DNA from: Agrypnia vestita
Lineage: Eukaryota > Arthropoda > Insecta > Trichoptera > Phryganeidae
Length of the DNA stretch: 64,000 nt
Assembly: GCA_016648135.1 (NCBI GenBank)
Contig: JADDOH010000322.1
Location: 62,001-126,000 of the forward strand
Direction: 5' to 3'
Shown here: positions 22,246 to 33,744 of the stretch, one piece after another
How the letters are laid out: the number at the start of each line of letters is the position of its first letter
Position numbering within the stretch: position 1 is the stretch's first letter
Notes under the pieces: model-generated
What the model was told of the DNA's origin: nothing
The model's database searches: none
What the model saw: only the letters and a program-made list of their open reading frames with translations
Translations under genes and position numbers: made by a program

Positions 22246-22732
22246 TACCTACTAGTAATAACGTTGGCAGAATTCTTTTAAACAATAAATACAAATATAA
22301 TATTTAAGACAATTATCAATTAGTTTGTTCCTCGTGCCTATCGTATTATATTGGGAGGACATCTTTTTAACATAATAATAAAAGAAGATATGATATGCCT
22401 CAATAACTTCTTCGAATTTACGAATCATCTTAGCGTCCAATCATAATTTGGTATAGAAACCGGGCTAAAATGCTAAATGCTTATAATGAAATGTGACAAT
22501 ATAATAATGTGGAAATTTTTTTAAACATAAAAAATTTAACTCCACTAATTAATAATCAAATAAACTTTCTCTATAGTCCTCTGTTTGTAAAATAAAAAAA
22601 CTTGTAATACCCCTATTAGACTCCGCCCCGTATCACTCTCCTCACCCTTCAAATTCATGACCTCTTTTGGTTGGAATCTTAGTCATCCTTCTATCCACGT
22701 TAGCTTGTGGTTAAATTTACACTAGTGATGGA
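22246..22732. other. Unassigned AT-rich sequence
   Basis: No termini or coding sequence recognised. Confidence 0.4.
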
Positions 22733-23385
22733 TCCGTTCTGTACTTAGTACTGCAATGTAGCACTACATAATAATGAAATGTACACTTAACGCGTTTGTA
22801 AATAAACTGCAAACTGCAAACTACACACATTATGAACTACACATACCTCAAACTTCAAAACTAAATATTTTAAACTGCACACTTTAAAATACTTACTATA
22901 AACTATTTACTTCAATTTTAAATTGAAGGGTGTTTTTTTAAAAATATGAAAGGTCGATATTTTTGCGTAATTGATGTAGATAAAAAATAATAATTGATGG
23001 ATGTTTTGATTTGAATAAAATGGCTTTAACATTTGTGGTGGCCAAATGAATAAAAGTGTGGAAACTGAAACAACACGCACTAAATGAAGAAATCTTTGGA
23101 AACTGAAATAACTCCCCTCCCCATGACTTCGAAAATTTTGGGACTGAAAAACACCTCCCTCTGAATTTAAAAATGTTTTTCATAGCATAGTTTTAAAGTA
23201 GTACTTATTTATTGTAGTTCATTGTAGCACATGCACAATTTTATAGTGCTACAAATAGTTCACTTCTTATATTTTATTGAAGTAGATGAAGTGCGTAATG
23301 TTTTGGTTCCTACTACAAACGTAGCGCATATTAGGTAGTCTTCATTTTGAAATGTAGTTTTTCCCTTCGCTAATTAACACGCAGG
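22733..23385 (+). mobile_element. hAT-like element, truncated copy
   Basis: It starts TAGTGATGGATCCGTTCTGT like the inverted right end of the element at 8076-9353. It shares the internal words TGCACAATTTTATAGT, GATGAAGTGCGTAA and TTTTTCCCTTCGCTAATT. The far terminus is missing. Confidence 0.5.
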
Positions 23386-25639
23386 AATATTCTGGGAAGG
23401 TGTTAGTGTATTAATAATACTGTGGTTGTGGTATGTAGTGGTATTCACATGATGGTTCACATCAGCATTTGTCCTGATGAAAAGACGGGCAATAAAAATT
23501 TCAGTAAGTACAAACTGATATACAAAATTGTTTTTAACATTTTGTTAAAAACAATTTTGATCAAAAAAAATTTTTTTAAACTTTTGGACCACATTTGTTT
23601 TAAATAAGCCTGTAACTGTTGAAAAATATGATTTTTTTCTGAATAGTCTACAAAGAGATTCAGTTACATTTTCCTGAATTGTCTATAAAGATATTCTGCG
23701 ATGTCTTTCCGAAAAGGTGTTCAGTAACTTTACTGGGTGAAACCAGTAAACTAAAAAATAAAGGTGTGCTTAATAATGCATATCATTTCAATACGATCTC
23801 ATTGTCGAGACATCGCCCCACTGTCTACTTTGTAACAAGCTGCGCCAGCAAAAAAATACTACATATCAAACGAAAAATTTTGCAGAAACTGAAAAATGTT
23901 GTAAGCTTTTTTTTTACTTTATTTCCACCGTAGGAAAAAAGTCTTTGCAAAATCACATACATTTATTATGACTTCAAGAAGAATCAAGCCTTGAACCACC
24001 CGTGTCTGTCAAGAAGACGAATAAAGACATCACCACAATCAAAAGCTCAGATGGCATTTTTTTGAGAGATATTTAACCAATAGCAATTCTCGCAAGTGAC
24101 AGCATCAAGTCATTACTACTTGGGGTTCTCAAGCATTAGTTATGTAGTAGTTCTAGTAGTTTTTTAGTCGTTTATACAGTTTTTTTTGCTTCGCTTTTAA
24201 CTTTATTGTATGTGAAGATGTATGATTGTGGAAAAGGCAAGTCATGGATCAGGACTAAAGAAGACACAATCACTAAGCGTAACAATTTCCTTTTTTTTTG
24301 TATTTTTATATGCAGATAATTAAAAATACGTAAAAACATATATTAAAAATTATTTTTCATCCACAAAAAAACATTCTCACAAAAATAGGTTATGCGATGA
24401 AAATAAATTATAATATCTTAATCAAATAAAATAAATTTATATATATGTTCTGTTAGGGTACTAGTTTGTTAAAAGCTTTCAAATATTAAAATTAATTAAT
24501 TCAATATGTCTTCAAAAATATTTTTTATAACAAACATAGTGTACCGTACGAGAGTCTGCCTGTTCTGCCACAAAATTCTTTAAACGCAGAAAGATCTGTT
24601 GAAATGAGAACGGAAAAGATGTAAGAGAAAATCTGCGAGAAGATGGTGAAGAAAAAGGAAGCGGAAGGAAGGAAGCGGTGACAAGAAACAACGTCTTCAG
24701 TTCGTTAACTATTCAAATTGGGAACGTCGTAGGATCTTTTGTATCTATCACTTGCAAATTTTCACTTTTTAGATTTTTTTCTCACTTCCCAAAGGAATTC
24801 GTAACTTATAAAAATTCATTTATTCTTCATTCTAGTATTTTATTATCGCGTGAATTTTATTAGGTGTAACACATTTAAAATCTTTTAAATATTACAATAA
24901 AACATATTTCATTTTAAAGGATATTTACAATTTTGCCTTCAAGATAAATAATATAAGAGCTAGTATAAGGTACTTCTCTAGCTCATATTATATATCGTAA
25001 CAATACTTTTGCCAATATTTGATGGGTACACGCGTCTCAAAATACGATATTAAAATTAATTAAAAGATTTTTAAGTAGCGAAAGTTATTCTTTCATTCAA
25101 ATAGAGAATACAAAAGTCTTCGTCAGATGGACGTATAACTTTTCTTCATTTCTTTTTTTCATTTTTTCAATGTCCATTTCTTCATTTATTTCTACACTTG
25201 ACACCTCACTTTATCATTCCTCTAACTTCTCAAATTTCTCGCCTTTCTCCGCTTATTACGATCTGGATTAATTAACAATACCTTCCATAGTAGGTACCAA
25301 CATACTACGAGTATATTGGTTCTTATAAAGAAAAAATTAACAAATTAAATCTTGTAATGTACTCTCCTTTTACAAAAAAAAATGACATGATCAAATCACA
25401 CTTCGATAGTTAATAAAAATAACAACGAAATTGGAATTCTAGATACGGGTTTTTTTAAAAGCTGTTTTAGGAATTTCTTTATGATAGTATGAACTAATTA
25501 TGAAGCCTTACCACTAATTGAAAGCACCTAAGCGACCCTTTTTTATTTCTCTTCACTATGTGATCAACTATAAATTCTAAAATAATTTTGATGTTTTTAG
25601 CCTTCACTTTGTGTTTGAACATACTTATTAATTTTAATG
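23386..25639. other. Long unassigned AT-rich region
   Basis: No coding sequence. A degenerate GTCCTGATGAAAAGACGGGC at 23471 resembles the start of the hammerhead-like motif but has no paired GAAAC arm. A purine-rich stretch (about 24590-24690, many GAA/GGAAG) is the only other compositional feature. Confidence 0.35.
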
Positions 25640-25740
25640 AACTAAAAACTTTATATAAACCACTTAGAGTAACTTAACATCTACCGGTTTCGATACCACT
25701 GTATCTTCGTCAGAACGGACCCATACTAATTTTCCATTAC
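25640..25740 (-). repeat. PLE-type terminal fragment with hammerhead-like motif
   Basis: Minus strand: CTGACGAAGATACAGTGGTA followed by TCGAAACCGG at 25687-25713. The stem is GATAC/GTATC. Then TAGATGTTAAGTTACTCTA and AAGTGGTTTATATAAAG. This is the same order as the copy at 17884 with a different stem sequence. Confidence 0.65.
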
Positions 25741-25852
25741 TTATTTTGGTAAACAAGTTATCTTTTGAAATCGATCGATCTTGAAACTCAATCGAGTTAC
25801 ACTTATACCAGTCCCTCAAGTTACGCAGCCATGAGATGCGGAGCCTTCCCAC

Positions 25853-26325
25853 GTTTTTTTACATCCTTTCTTTTAACTCGTGGCGTCTGCTTGCTTGCAG
25901 TCGAAAAAACTTTAGATCGATTTTTAACCCTTTTCCCGTGATCCAATCGAGCTAAACAGCAAGCAGACTCATGGCGACAATGAAAAAGATCTATCAAATT
26001 TTCGTTAAAAAAAATTAATAATTGTAGTATAGTTTTGGATTTTTAAAATTTTTAATGTTTTTTCATACAAGTTGTACGGAGATTCCAACGCATACGGAAG
26101 ACACTAAACCCGAAAATGAGAAAGGTAGTATATAAAAACTTCGTTTTTATGGGTTAATTTTTTACTCTCTTTATATTAACTCGTGGTGTCGGCTTGCTTG
26201 CCGTCGAAAACCTTTGGATCGTTTTTAACCCTTTTCTCGTGATCCAATCGAGCTGAAACTTTGCAAGCAGACTCGTGGAAACGATCAATCGTTTTTATGG
26301 GTTATTTTTTTACCACTTATTTTCC
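25853..26325 (-). mobile_element. MITE M1, two truncated copies
   Basis: The CTTTTAACTCGTGGCGTCTG signature at about 25868 and TATTAACTCGTGGTGTCGGC at about 26170 are both followed by (A)ACTTT, CCCTTTTC(C/T)CGTGATCCAA and TCGAGCT. The internal part is lost in both. Confidence 0.65.
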
Positions 26326-26329
26326 CCTG

Positions 26330-26743
26330 GATAAGTGGGCTTAGACAATATTCTGTTTCTCCCATAATATGTTCGATAACTCAAGCTTTCTTATCTTAGT
26401 AGTTCGCAGCCCTCCTCGGTCTTTTTCTATAGGAGAACTTCAACATTCGTCACATCTCCACCCAGGAATCTTTTAATATCCGTCTATACAGCCACATCTC
26501 AAAAATCTCGACTTAATTGCGAATTATTTGTCGTTTAGTGTACATGTCTCTACCCCATATAAGAGTGTACATGTCTCATAATATCAAAAATATCGGACCA
26601 TAAGCATTCCAAGTTGCAGGCTTAGGTCGTGGTTAGAGAATAATGATCTTAGTCCCCGAAATGCTCTTCTCATCATCTCTGTTCGAGCTTTTACTTCTTG
26701 AGATGGATCCTAATTCTCGTTCACCCAAGCACCTAAGTATTGG
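26330..26743 (-). pseudogene. RTE-type LINE C-terminal fragment
   Basis: Minus-strand frames, broken by stops, give KRQIIRN, VEIFEMWLYRRILKDSWVE and further on a YRTYYGRN...LIQGK segment. This is the order of the RTE region after RT (EMWCYRRIL.ISWVD ... FGHIMR ... LIIQGK). Together with the RT piece at 28338-28478 on the same strand, it may be one RTE copy split by later insertions. Confidence 0.65.
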
Positions 26744-27720
26744 TTCATTTTTACTTCCTTTCTTTTAACTTGTGGCGTCTGCTTGCTTGCCGGCTTGCCG
26801 GGTGAAAAAACTTTGGATCAATTTTTGACCCTTTTCCCGTGATCCAATCAAGCTTAAACTTGGCAAGTAGACTCGTGGCGACGATCAAGAAGATCTTTTA
26901 AATTTTCGTTAAAAACAAAAATAATTATAGTATAATTTCGGATTTTTAGAAATTTGATTTGGTTTTTTCAAATTGGAATCATTAGAAAAGTTTGATTACT
27001 AGCATAGCGGCCCGATAACGTTGCGGAATATTTTCTAAATTTTAATTACTCTGTCGGTATTCATAATAGGTACTTCACTACGAATGTCGAAAATCTAAAT
27101 TGACTGACAAATGTTTTTTGTATTTAATCTTCAAAGCATGAAGTATCTTATCAAAGCTCAAAACATCTGATATGTTAGAAATATATTAAATTACTCTAAG
27201 TTTAATGTTATGTTGTATGTTTTAATTCGTCTTTAATTGTTGTTACATTTTACAAAGAAAGGGAGTATAATAAAAAGTTTTTATGGGTTCCTTTTTTACT
27301 CCCTTGGCGTCTGCTTGCTTGACGAAAAAACTTTGGAACAATATTTAACCCTTTTCCCGTGATCCAATCAAGCTGAAAGCAGACTCTGGAAATGATCAAG
27401 AAGATCTATCAAATTTTCGTTAAAAAAATTAATAAATTTTTGGATTTTTAAATTTTTTTAAATAATATTAAAATATTTTCAATATTATTTAAAAATTTAA
27501 TAATAATATGAAATATTTGTTGAAATATTTTCATACAACTTAGTAGGTTGTATGGAAATATTTCAACGCATCTGGTAGACACGGAACCTGATTGTAGTAT
27601 AATTTTGGATTTTTGAAGCCCAACGCGTAGGTTAAGCGCCAAACCAGTTTCTACTAGTAGATATATAAGAATGGGAGTATAATCAAAACTTGGTTTTTAT
27701 GTGTTTTTTTAATAGTTTTA
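26744..27720 (-). mobile_element. MITE M1 copies in tandem
   Basis: 26744-27290 is a full-length inverted counterpart of 2623-3170 (CCCGTGATCCAATCAAGCTT, CTCAAAACATCTGATATGTT, AAAGGGAGTATAATAAAAAG). A second, internally rearranged copy follows to about 27720, with its own ATGATCAAGAAGATCTATCA and GGGAGTATAATCAAAACTTG. One copy apparently inserted beside the other. Confidence 0.7.
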
Positions 27721-27803
27721 TTTGGCGTCAGAAGGGATCATTTTGATACTATTGTAAAGAAATGCTAAAAAGAGTTTAGGCACTGTCCCAATTCTTGGTA
27801 ATA

Positions 27804-28272
27804 TGTCACTTGTAACAACATTATGGAATCATCGAACAGAAATCTATGGTTATCTACAGGATTTGGAAAGCATCTACTAATACCTGGAACAGCCTAGAAG
27901 CGACAGGAACCTTCTCTTAAACACTAGAACAATCTAGGAGGTTCTACAATCTAGTGTTTGGGAATAAATAGCGGGATTGTGTTTTGACTATCGTTCAGTG
28001 CGAAGTGTGCCCAGTCGTGAAATTACGAAGCGACAGATATCGAGCGAAATAATCGGGCGAATACATTACCCCTAAAAGCCGAATGCAATAAACACTACAT
28101 GCGAGGATTTAATGTTCTACGAGCGACTATATAAAGTAATGAAGTGTTATATTGAGTAAAATAGTGTAATTTAAAGAATAGCGTATGACTTTGTCCATTT
28201 AATAATTGATTAATAAAGATCTAATTATTTTCCAGTGTTGCCATTTGCCTCCCGCAGCCATGACCTATGACA
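27804..28272 (+). mobile_element. Solo LTR (family L), 469 bp
   Basis: It starts TGTCACTTGTAACAACA and ends CTATGACA. AATAAATA at 27963 is followed 34 bp on by the arthropod initiator TCAGT (27995-27999), then AATAAA at 28212. This is the U3-R-U5 order of an LTR read on the plus strand. U3 holds repeated TCTAG/CTAGAA words. The end CTCCCGCAGCCATGAC recurs with changes at 62390 (CTCTCGCAGCCACGAC). No matching target duplication, so the limits may be off by a few bases. Confidence 0.55.
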
Positions 28273-28337
28273 CTATTAACAATTTAGTTTTGCGAATGTT
28301 TATTTGTTAATGTTTGTTTTTGCTAGTGTTTGAGGGG

Positions 28338-28478
28338 CATGGGCATAGTCTGCAAACAGCAGTATATCGTTCGCAAATCTAATATTGTTTAATGGTTTTC
28401 CAATCACCAATAACCCTACAGCAGTATCTTCTAGGGCTGTCTTGAATATTGACTCGGAGTACAGATTAAATAGCAGAT
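28338..28478 (-). pseudogene. RTE-type reverse transcriptase, palm fragment
   Basis: One frame reads LLFNLYSESIFKTALED, then GLLVIGKPLNNIRFANDILL and FAD. This matches the RTE RT motifs LFNLYSE and (Y/F)ADD. Here the first Asp of the ADD pair is Asn (FAND), so catalysis would be lost. No flanking RT is left. Confidence 0.8.
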
Positions 28479-28783
28479 GTGTCCTTACACCACGTCAATT
28501 TGGATGTCTTTACGCAGTTTTCCCTTAACTTAAATATTAGCTGTTTGGTTCCAGTACAGATTTTTGATGATGCAGATGACGTAATCATCGATTTCTTTCT
28601 TTTTTGCAGTTGTATAATTTTTCTTAGTCCAAAAACAAATTATATATTTCAATTCAATTCAATTCAATTTATTTCACGATAATATGTACATGACAAACAA
28701 AATGTTTAAGGCATACATATTAGGAAGTATATATCAAAAATGAAAGTACCTATTTAATAAATTAAAAATAACATAAAATCTGG

Positions 28784-31632
28784 TCAAAGGTGTAGGAGAA
28801 TCCCGCTTCGGAAAACCCCCTCAGACACATGGAATATATCAATACCCAAAGCAATTTTGTTCAGCATAGCTGTGGCTCTTCCAACAGGCATAACCATCGG
28901 CAGGTTGGTCCTGTATATTGGAATGTGAAACAATCTACGCTGACGATGTCTAGTATAATTATCAGGAACATACAAACCAATGCTTTGCATAATTTCAGGA
29001 TTATCGATCATACCGCGCAACAATCGATAAAAATGTGTAATCAAATACACATTCCTTCTAGTCTCTAAACTATTGTAGCCAAGCATACCCTGGAGAAACG
29101 CGGTTGGGTAAAGCCGAGGATAATGCCCGTACTCTCTCATGTAGAGATATCTCAGAAACTTCTTTTGGACTTTCTCCACCATAAGAGAGTACTTGCTCTC
29201 ATGTGGCCCCCAAATCATCAAGCCACTCTCGAGTCTACTCCGCACCAAGGAGTTGTAAATAGTTCTCAGTACACGGGTATTCTCGAAAACCCTGGCAGTA
29301 CGCAGAACAAATCCTAACATTCTTAGAGCATTACCACTGATCGTCTCTGTGTGATCGTGAAATGTCCGGTTGCTTACAAATCTAAAACCTAGATCTTTAA
29401 TATTCGTTGTTCTTGTCAGATTTTGGTCGTTCATTTTGAAGCGAAAAAATAGAGTTCTTTGGGCCCTAGTGAAGGATGTAACCGAACACTTGGAAACATT
29501 AAACAAAAGTTTATTTCGTCTTCCCCATTCACATATATTTGATATATCTGTTTGGAGAAGACGAAAATCGTCCAAAGTTGATACCTTTAAGAAAAGCTTT
29601 AAGTCATCCGCAAATAACAGAAAGCGCGAGTTTAAGATTACATTTTTTATATTATTAATAAAAATCGAAAACAACAATGGACCCAGGTTAGATCCTTGTG
29701 GGACACCCGAGAAGGTAAAGAAGCACTCTGACGCGAATAGGCCGTAGGAGACGTATTGGTTCCTATTTTGGAGGTAGCTCGACATTAATTTTAGCATACC
29801 ATCCGAGAAACCAATCTCATACAACCTTTTCAATAAGACATCATGGTTGACTGTATCAAAGGCTTTGGCGAAGTCATTATATGAACAGTCTACCTGATGT
29901 CCCGCGTCCAGAGCTTCCGTGACGTAATTTGTGAAGACCATCAGATTTGTCTCAACCGAGCGGCCTTTCCTAAATCCATGTTGTTGATCAATTATAAATG
30001 GCTCTACTCGGGAAGCGACGGTTCTACTTATTATGATTTCAAATACCTTAGCTGGGGCAGAGAGAACAGCTACAGGTCTATAATTTTCTACGGACGACTT
30101 AGAGCCACTCTTATGTATGGGAGTAACTTTTGAAGTCTTCCATGTTTCCGGGAAGATCCCTGTATTAATGGAAAGATTATACAAAAAACAAAGTGGTTTT
30201 TTTATCAGTTCCACACAACCTTTTAAGAGAAATGTTGGAATGAAATCTGGACCAAGAGAATGAGTATTATTTAATTTTTTTATAGTGTCGGACACATCCT
30301 TCTCACTGATATTTTGAACATCAATAGACTGTGCACCGATCGGAGAACATTGCCTAGCAATGTTAATATCCAGAAGCGGAGGTTCACTACTATACACTGT
30401 TTTAAAATGACCTGCAAACGCCTCAGCAATATCTGCACCCCGTACCATTTTTTCGCCCCATGTCATGGAGTTAACATTCCCGCCATCCGCCTTTTGTGAC
30501 TTTATGTAGTCCCAGAAAGTATTAGGATCTTGAATAATGTTATTTTCCATGCTGGAAATGAACTCCCGGTATGCTAATCGAATGTTACGTCTTACGATGG
30601 ATCTGTAACGTCCAAACATCTCATAATCACCGTGACGACCAGAAGCTTTCCATTTTTTATGATAGAAATGCTTAGTCCGTATGTCTCCAATAATATCCCT
30701 AGAAAACCACCTTGGATATCGCCTTCCACCAGTAGCCTGAGATTTTCTAGGGAAGCAAGTATCAAGTACACCTTCGATAGTACAATAAAAATAATGTACC
30801 GCCTCATTCACATCAGATATGCTATACATTTCTCCCCAGTCGATACCGTCCATTAGAAAGTACAGTCGGTCGAAGTCACCATTATCAAAGTTCCAGCCCC
30901 TTCGACGAACCGTACCTTCGCCGGGAACTCTGGATCGACGGGGACGATCTGCAATCGGATTATAACAAAACTCAAGTGCGGGGTGGTAATTATCTTCTCT
31001 CGTAAGAGGTGATAATGACCGAGATACGTCAATCGCTCTTTTACAAAATATTAAATCCAAAGTTCTATTTCTGGAGTTCAAAATATCATTATATTGTGAG
31101 AGACCTAATACGGAGCAAAAAAAATTGAGGTCAGCTTCTACACTTGAAATGTTCCGCGCTGACTGCAGATTAAAGTCTCCTAATATAATGAGGTTTTTAT
31201 CCTGAAGTAGTTCTAGACTAGACAACATCTTATCGAAGAACATCTGATATATATCCGTCTCACTCGCCGGAGGAAAATATAATACACACATGAACGTGAT
31301 ATCGAGACCGTATGTCAGTTTTACCCAGAGATCTTCATTGGATGTTTCCAAAATAGAGAAACGCTCAACTTGCAAGTCTTCTCTATTTCTCACTCCCAAT
31401 AAACATCCCCCACCCTGCCTGGGCCACCACGGTCTCGCCTTACTATTGTAAAATTACTATCAAAAATTTCAGAGTCGAAAACGCTAGCATTCAGCCAGGT
31501 CTCGGTTAATGCTATGACATCAATATCACTAGCCGAAACGTTGCTATAAAAATCCACGCATTTCGTTTTCATCCCCCGAACATTCTGATAGAAAAAATTC
31601 AATTTTTCATATGGTGCACTATCGCGAACTAG
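28784..31632 (-). pseudogene. LINE ORF2: AP endonuclease plus reverse transcriptase, one frameshift
   Basis: About 940 residues. The N-terminal AP-like endonuclease shows FFYQNVRGMKTK, ALTETWL and, after the frameshift, LIILGDFNL. RT blocks follow: IFPETWKTSKVTPIHKSG, VENYRPVAVLS, GFRKGRSVETNL, AFDTVNHDVLL (motif A), SGVPQGSNLGPLLFSIFI (motif B) and LLFADDLKLFL (motif C, catalytic FADD). The C-terminal VEKVQKKFLRYLYMREYG is typical of jockey/CR1-like proteins. The frame shifts near 31400-31415 in a G-rich run (GGCAGGGTGGGGGATG), inside the endonuclease. No ATG begins this frame. It opens directly from the ORF1 stop, so I extend it to 31632. Confidence 0.92.
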
Positions 31633-31635
31633 TCA
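31629..31635 (-). promoter_or_regulatory. In-frame TGA-CTAG between ORF1 and ORF2 (readthrough context)
   Basis: Minus strand: AAA TGA CTA GTT. The stop is followed by CTAG, the context known to promote translational readthrough of UGA. The ORF2 frame stays open from the next codon (LVRDSAPYEK) into the endonuclease. This would let ORF2 be made as a rare ORF1-ORF2 fusion. The sequence fact is certain; the mechanism is inferred. Confidence 0.5.
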
Positions 31636-32068
31636 TTTTGCTGAAGGAAGACGCGGCGCATCTCGCGGTTTCGCTTCCCATTCTTTAATGAATGATTTGC
31701 GCGGCCAGTTCTCGCTTTGCAAAATTTTACTGACACTGTTTTTCGGAATTCCGATTTTAAATGACGAGTAGTCGCCCCGCGATTTGATCCTCGTTACATT
31801 GAATGAAGCGGTACTCACCAGCGAAGTCAGATAAAAGGACATGTCGTCGCTCGTAGTGTCCTTGTGAAAGGGATAAAAGTGATAATATTTAATATCTTCT
31901 TCTCTCCGCTTTCCCAAGGTCCCCCGAACAACGACACGTCTCTTATTTTTATTTTGCACTATTGTCCAATTTGCGTCGGAAGAGGGCACTGTCACTGTCG
32001 TCACTGCATTTTCGTTGACCCGCGCTACATCTACGTAAGTTGAGACTGAAAAGCGGAATATATCAAAT
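31633..32068 (-). pseudogene. LINE ORF1, C-terminal part
   Basis: Open from about 32068 with no ATG, so the 5' part is lost. It contains DANWTIVQNKNKRR, then YYHFYPFHKDTTSDDMSFYL, RIKSRGDYSSFKIGIP and SENWPRKSFIKEW. This matches the C-terminal RNA-binding-like domain of ORF1 proteins that often carry an N-terminal PHD/zinc finger in insect CR1-like LINEs. It ends in TGA at 31633-31635, and ORF2 continues in the same frame. Confidence 0.75.
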
Positions 32069-32070
32069 AA

Positions 32071-32499
32071 AATTTAACTTATTCTTAATTTTATTAGCTC
32101 TCATGTTCAAGCATTTCTTGATTTATAACATTTCTTAAGTATCCAATTTAAGGCACCTATTATTTATGGAATTCGCAAACCATATTTTTTAATGTATGGC
32201 ATGTCTCCAAAGGATGGTTTATGAATTCCAAGAAGTTATTATTATTGAGACATTTGCAATGTTCCTTTGCTCTAATATTAAAATAAAGTGCCGTTTTACA
32301 ATCGAATTTATAAACACTGAAATGATTAAGTGGGTTAACTTTGTCTTAATAGTATTGTTTGATGTATATATGTAATTGTAATATTAACTTTTCCAATAGG
32401 AAAATACAATTGATAGAATAGACAATTTAGAGGCATTAGAAATTGGAAAAGCAATTAATATGAACGAACAAATCATAAATAAATCTCTTTTAATAGAAA
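32071..32499. other. AT-rich sequence upstream of the LINE
   Basis: No ORF1 N-terminus and no element ends were seen. Confidence 0.4.
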
Positions 32500-32700
32500 T
32501 AAACTTTGTATTCACCACTTTTTTATTGAAAATATCAATATGTTTCAGAGCCCATGGCCCTTTCGTCAGGATGCAGGGGCCATGGGCTCTGAAACATATT
32601 GATATTTTCAATAAAAAAGTGGTGAAAACAAAGTTTATTTCTATTAATTATATTAATCATGTCACCACAAAATTAATATGCTGTGTTTGAAGAAGAAACA
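32500..32700. repeat. PLE-type inverted terminal pair with hammerhead-like motif
   Basis: ACTTTGTATTCACCACTT... on the left is the inverse of AAGTGGTGAAAACAAAGT on the right, with nearly perfect arms of about 60 bp. The minus strand at 32542-32570 reads CCTGACGAAAGGGCCATGGG then CTCTGAAAC (stem AGGGCC/GGCTCT). The right arm lacks the CTGACGA half. The right flank ATGTCACCACAAAATTAATA also recurs at 61588, downstream of a PLE coding remnant. Confidence 0.7.
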
Positions 32701-33235
32701 TAAATAAATCAATTAAATTTATTAATTTTAATTAAACAACTTTGTATTAACCACTTAACATAGGTTTTTAATTAAAATTAATAATTATGACCAACCAAAA
32801 ATTTAATGCTATAAACATAAAAAAAAATTAAATATATATTTTAGTCCCATTTTAAATAATTAGCCGATAATACTCTGGGTATAGGTACTCTGTCCTGTCA
32901 AACTGTTTTGAAATTAATACAAAAGCCCACTGTTTATGTATTTATATTTAGTATTGATTATACCCTAAAGGGCTACAGTCGTAGCTACCGTTCGGTAACA
33001 GTACTAAAATTAAATGTTGTCAAAGCAAAGGTTACTACTTTATTAATTTAATTACAATGTCTGACCACCAAGAGAATGCTCCCTCTGAAAATTCGAGTAT
33101 TATTGTAATCATTACTATCGTTTCGACAGGTTTGTTTTCATTTAATATAAACATAAATAAATATCTAGCACTTGCTTGTCAAAACAAATAAATTACTTTT
33201 TTTCAATTGATTCAGCAACATTGTAGATTGATATT

Positions 33236-33520
33236 TAAAAAAAAAATATTGATTGTATTATTTGTATAAATCTACTTATTTTTATTTTTTTACACCTTAA
33301 TTATACATTAATTAATTTATTACACATTAATTACACCTACATGTTTCGGAAATAACTTAAAATTATTATTATACATTCATTATTACTTTATTTATTTTGA
33401 TATTTCGACATATATATAACACCCCGATGATGTAAAGGTATTTCCGTATGGAGGTGTAGGTATAATTAATCAAATAATATAAGTAGATTTATACAAATAA
33501 TACAATATTTTTAAATAAAT
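33236..33520. repeat. Foldback, PLE-type family 2
   Basis: ATTGTATTATTTGTATAAAT and CTACTTA at the left end return inverted as TAAGTAGATTTATACAAATA and ATACAAT at the right. Inside, both sides carry CACCTACATG-TTTCGGAAAT-type sequence and its diverged inverse (ATTTCCGTATGGAGGTGTAG). CCCCGATGATG stands where the CTGATGA half of the motif is expected. Confidence 0.6.
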
Positions 33521-33744
33521 TACTCACTCGTAGCTGTAACGAAATTTATGAAAAATGTCTTTTCTCGAATGTTCTCGCAAATTTTCGTGTGTTCCACTAG
33601 TTCACAGATGTTTTTAAATTCTCCTAAAACGAGTTAATTATTCGGAAAACCTTTGATTATATGCGACTATCCTCGGTTGCAGGATATACGAGTATATAAT
33701 CGTAGCCTCAATGTTTTGTATTATTCTAGATCTTATAGCAGTTC

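Larger units (their letters stand above)
28632..32070 (-). mobile_element. Large CR1/jockey-like LINE, 5'-truncated
   Basis: In minus-strand order: C-terminal part of ORF1 (32068-31633), ORF2 with endonuclease and reverse transcriptase (31602-28784), a short 3' UTR containing ATGTACATATTATCGTG, and a (TTGAA)n tail at about 28670-28650. Two other 3' ends in the window share the UTR words and tail: 44104-44215 (minus) and 58262-58345 (plus). ORF2 has a single frameshift, so the copy is young. The upstream limit near 32070 is where the ORF1 frame closes and is probably a 5' truncation. Confidence 0.9.

Noticed and set aside
24590..24690. Purine-rich GAA/GGAAG stretch as heat-shock elements
   Set aside because: GAA words are there but without alternating TTC in 5-bp phase.
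28829..30856. Several plus-strand frames of 60-125 codons
   Set aside because: They overlap the LINE ORF2 on the opposite strand and are antisense shadows.
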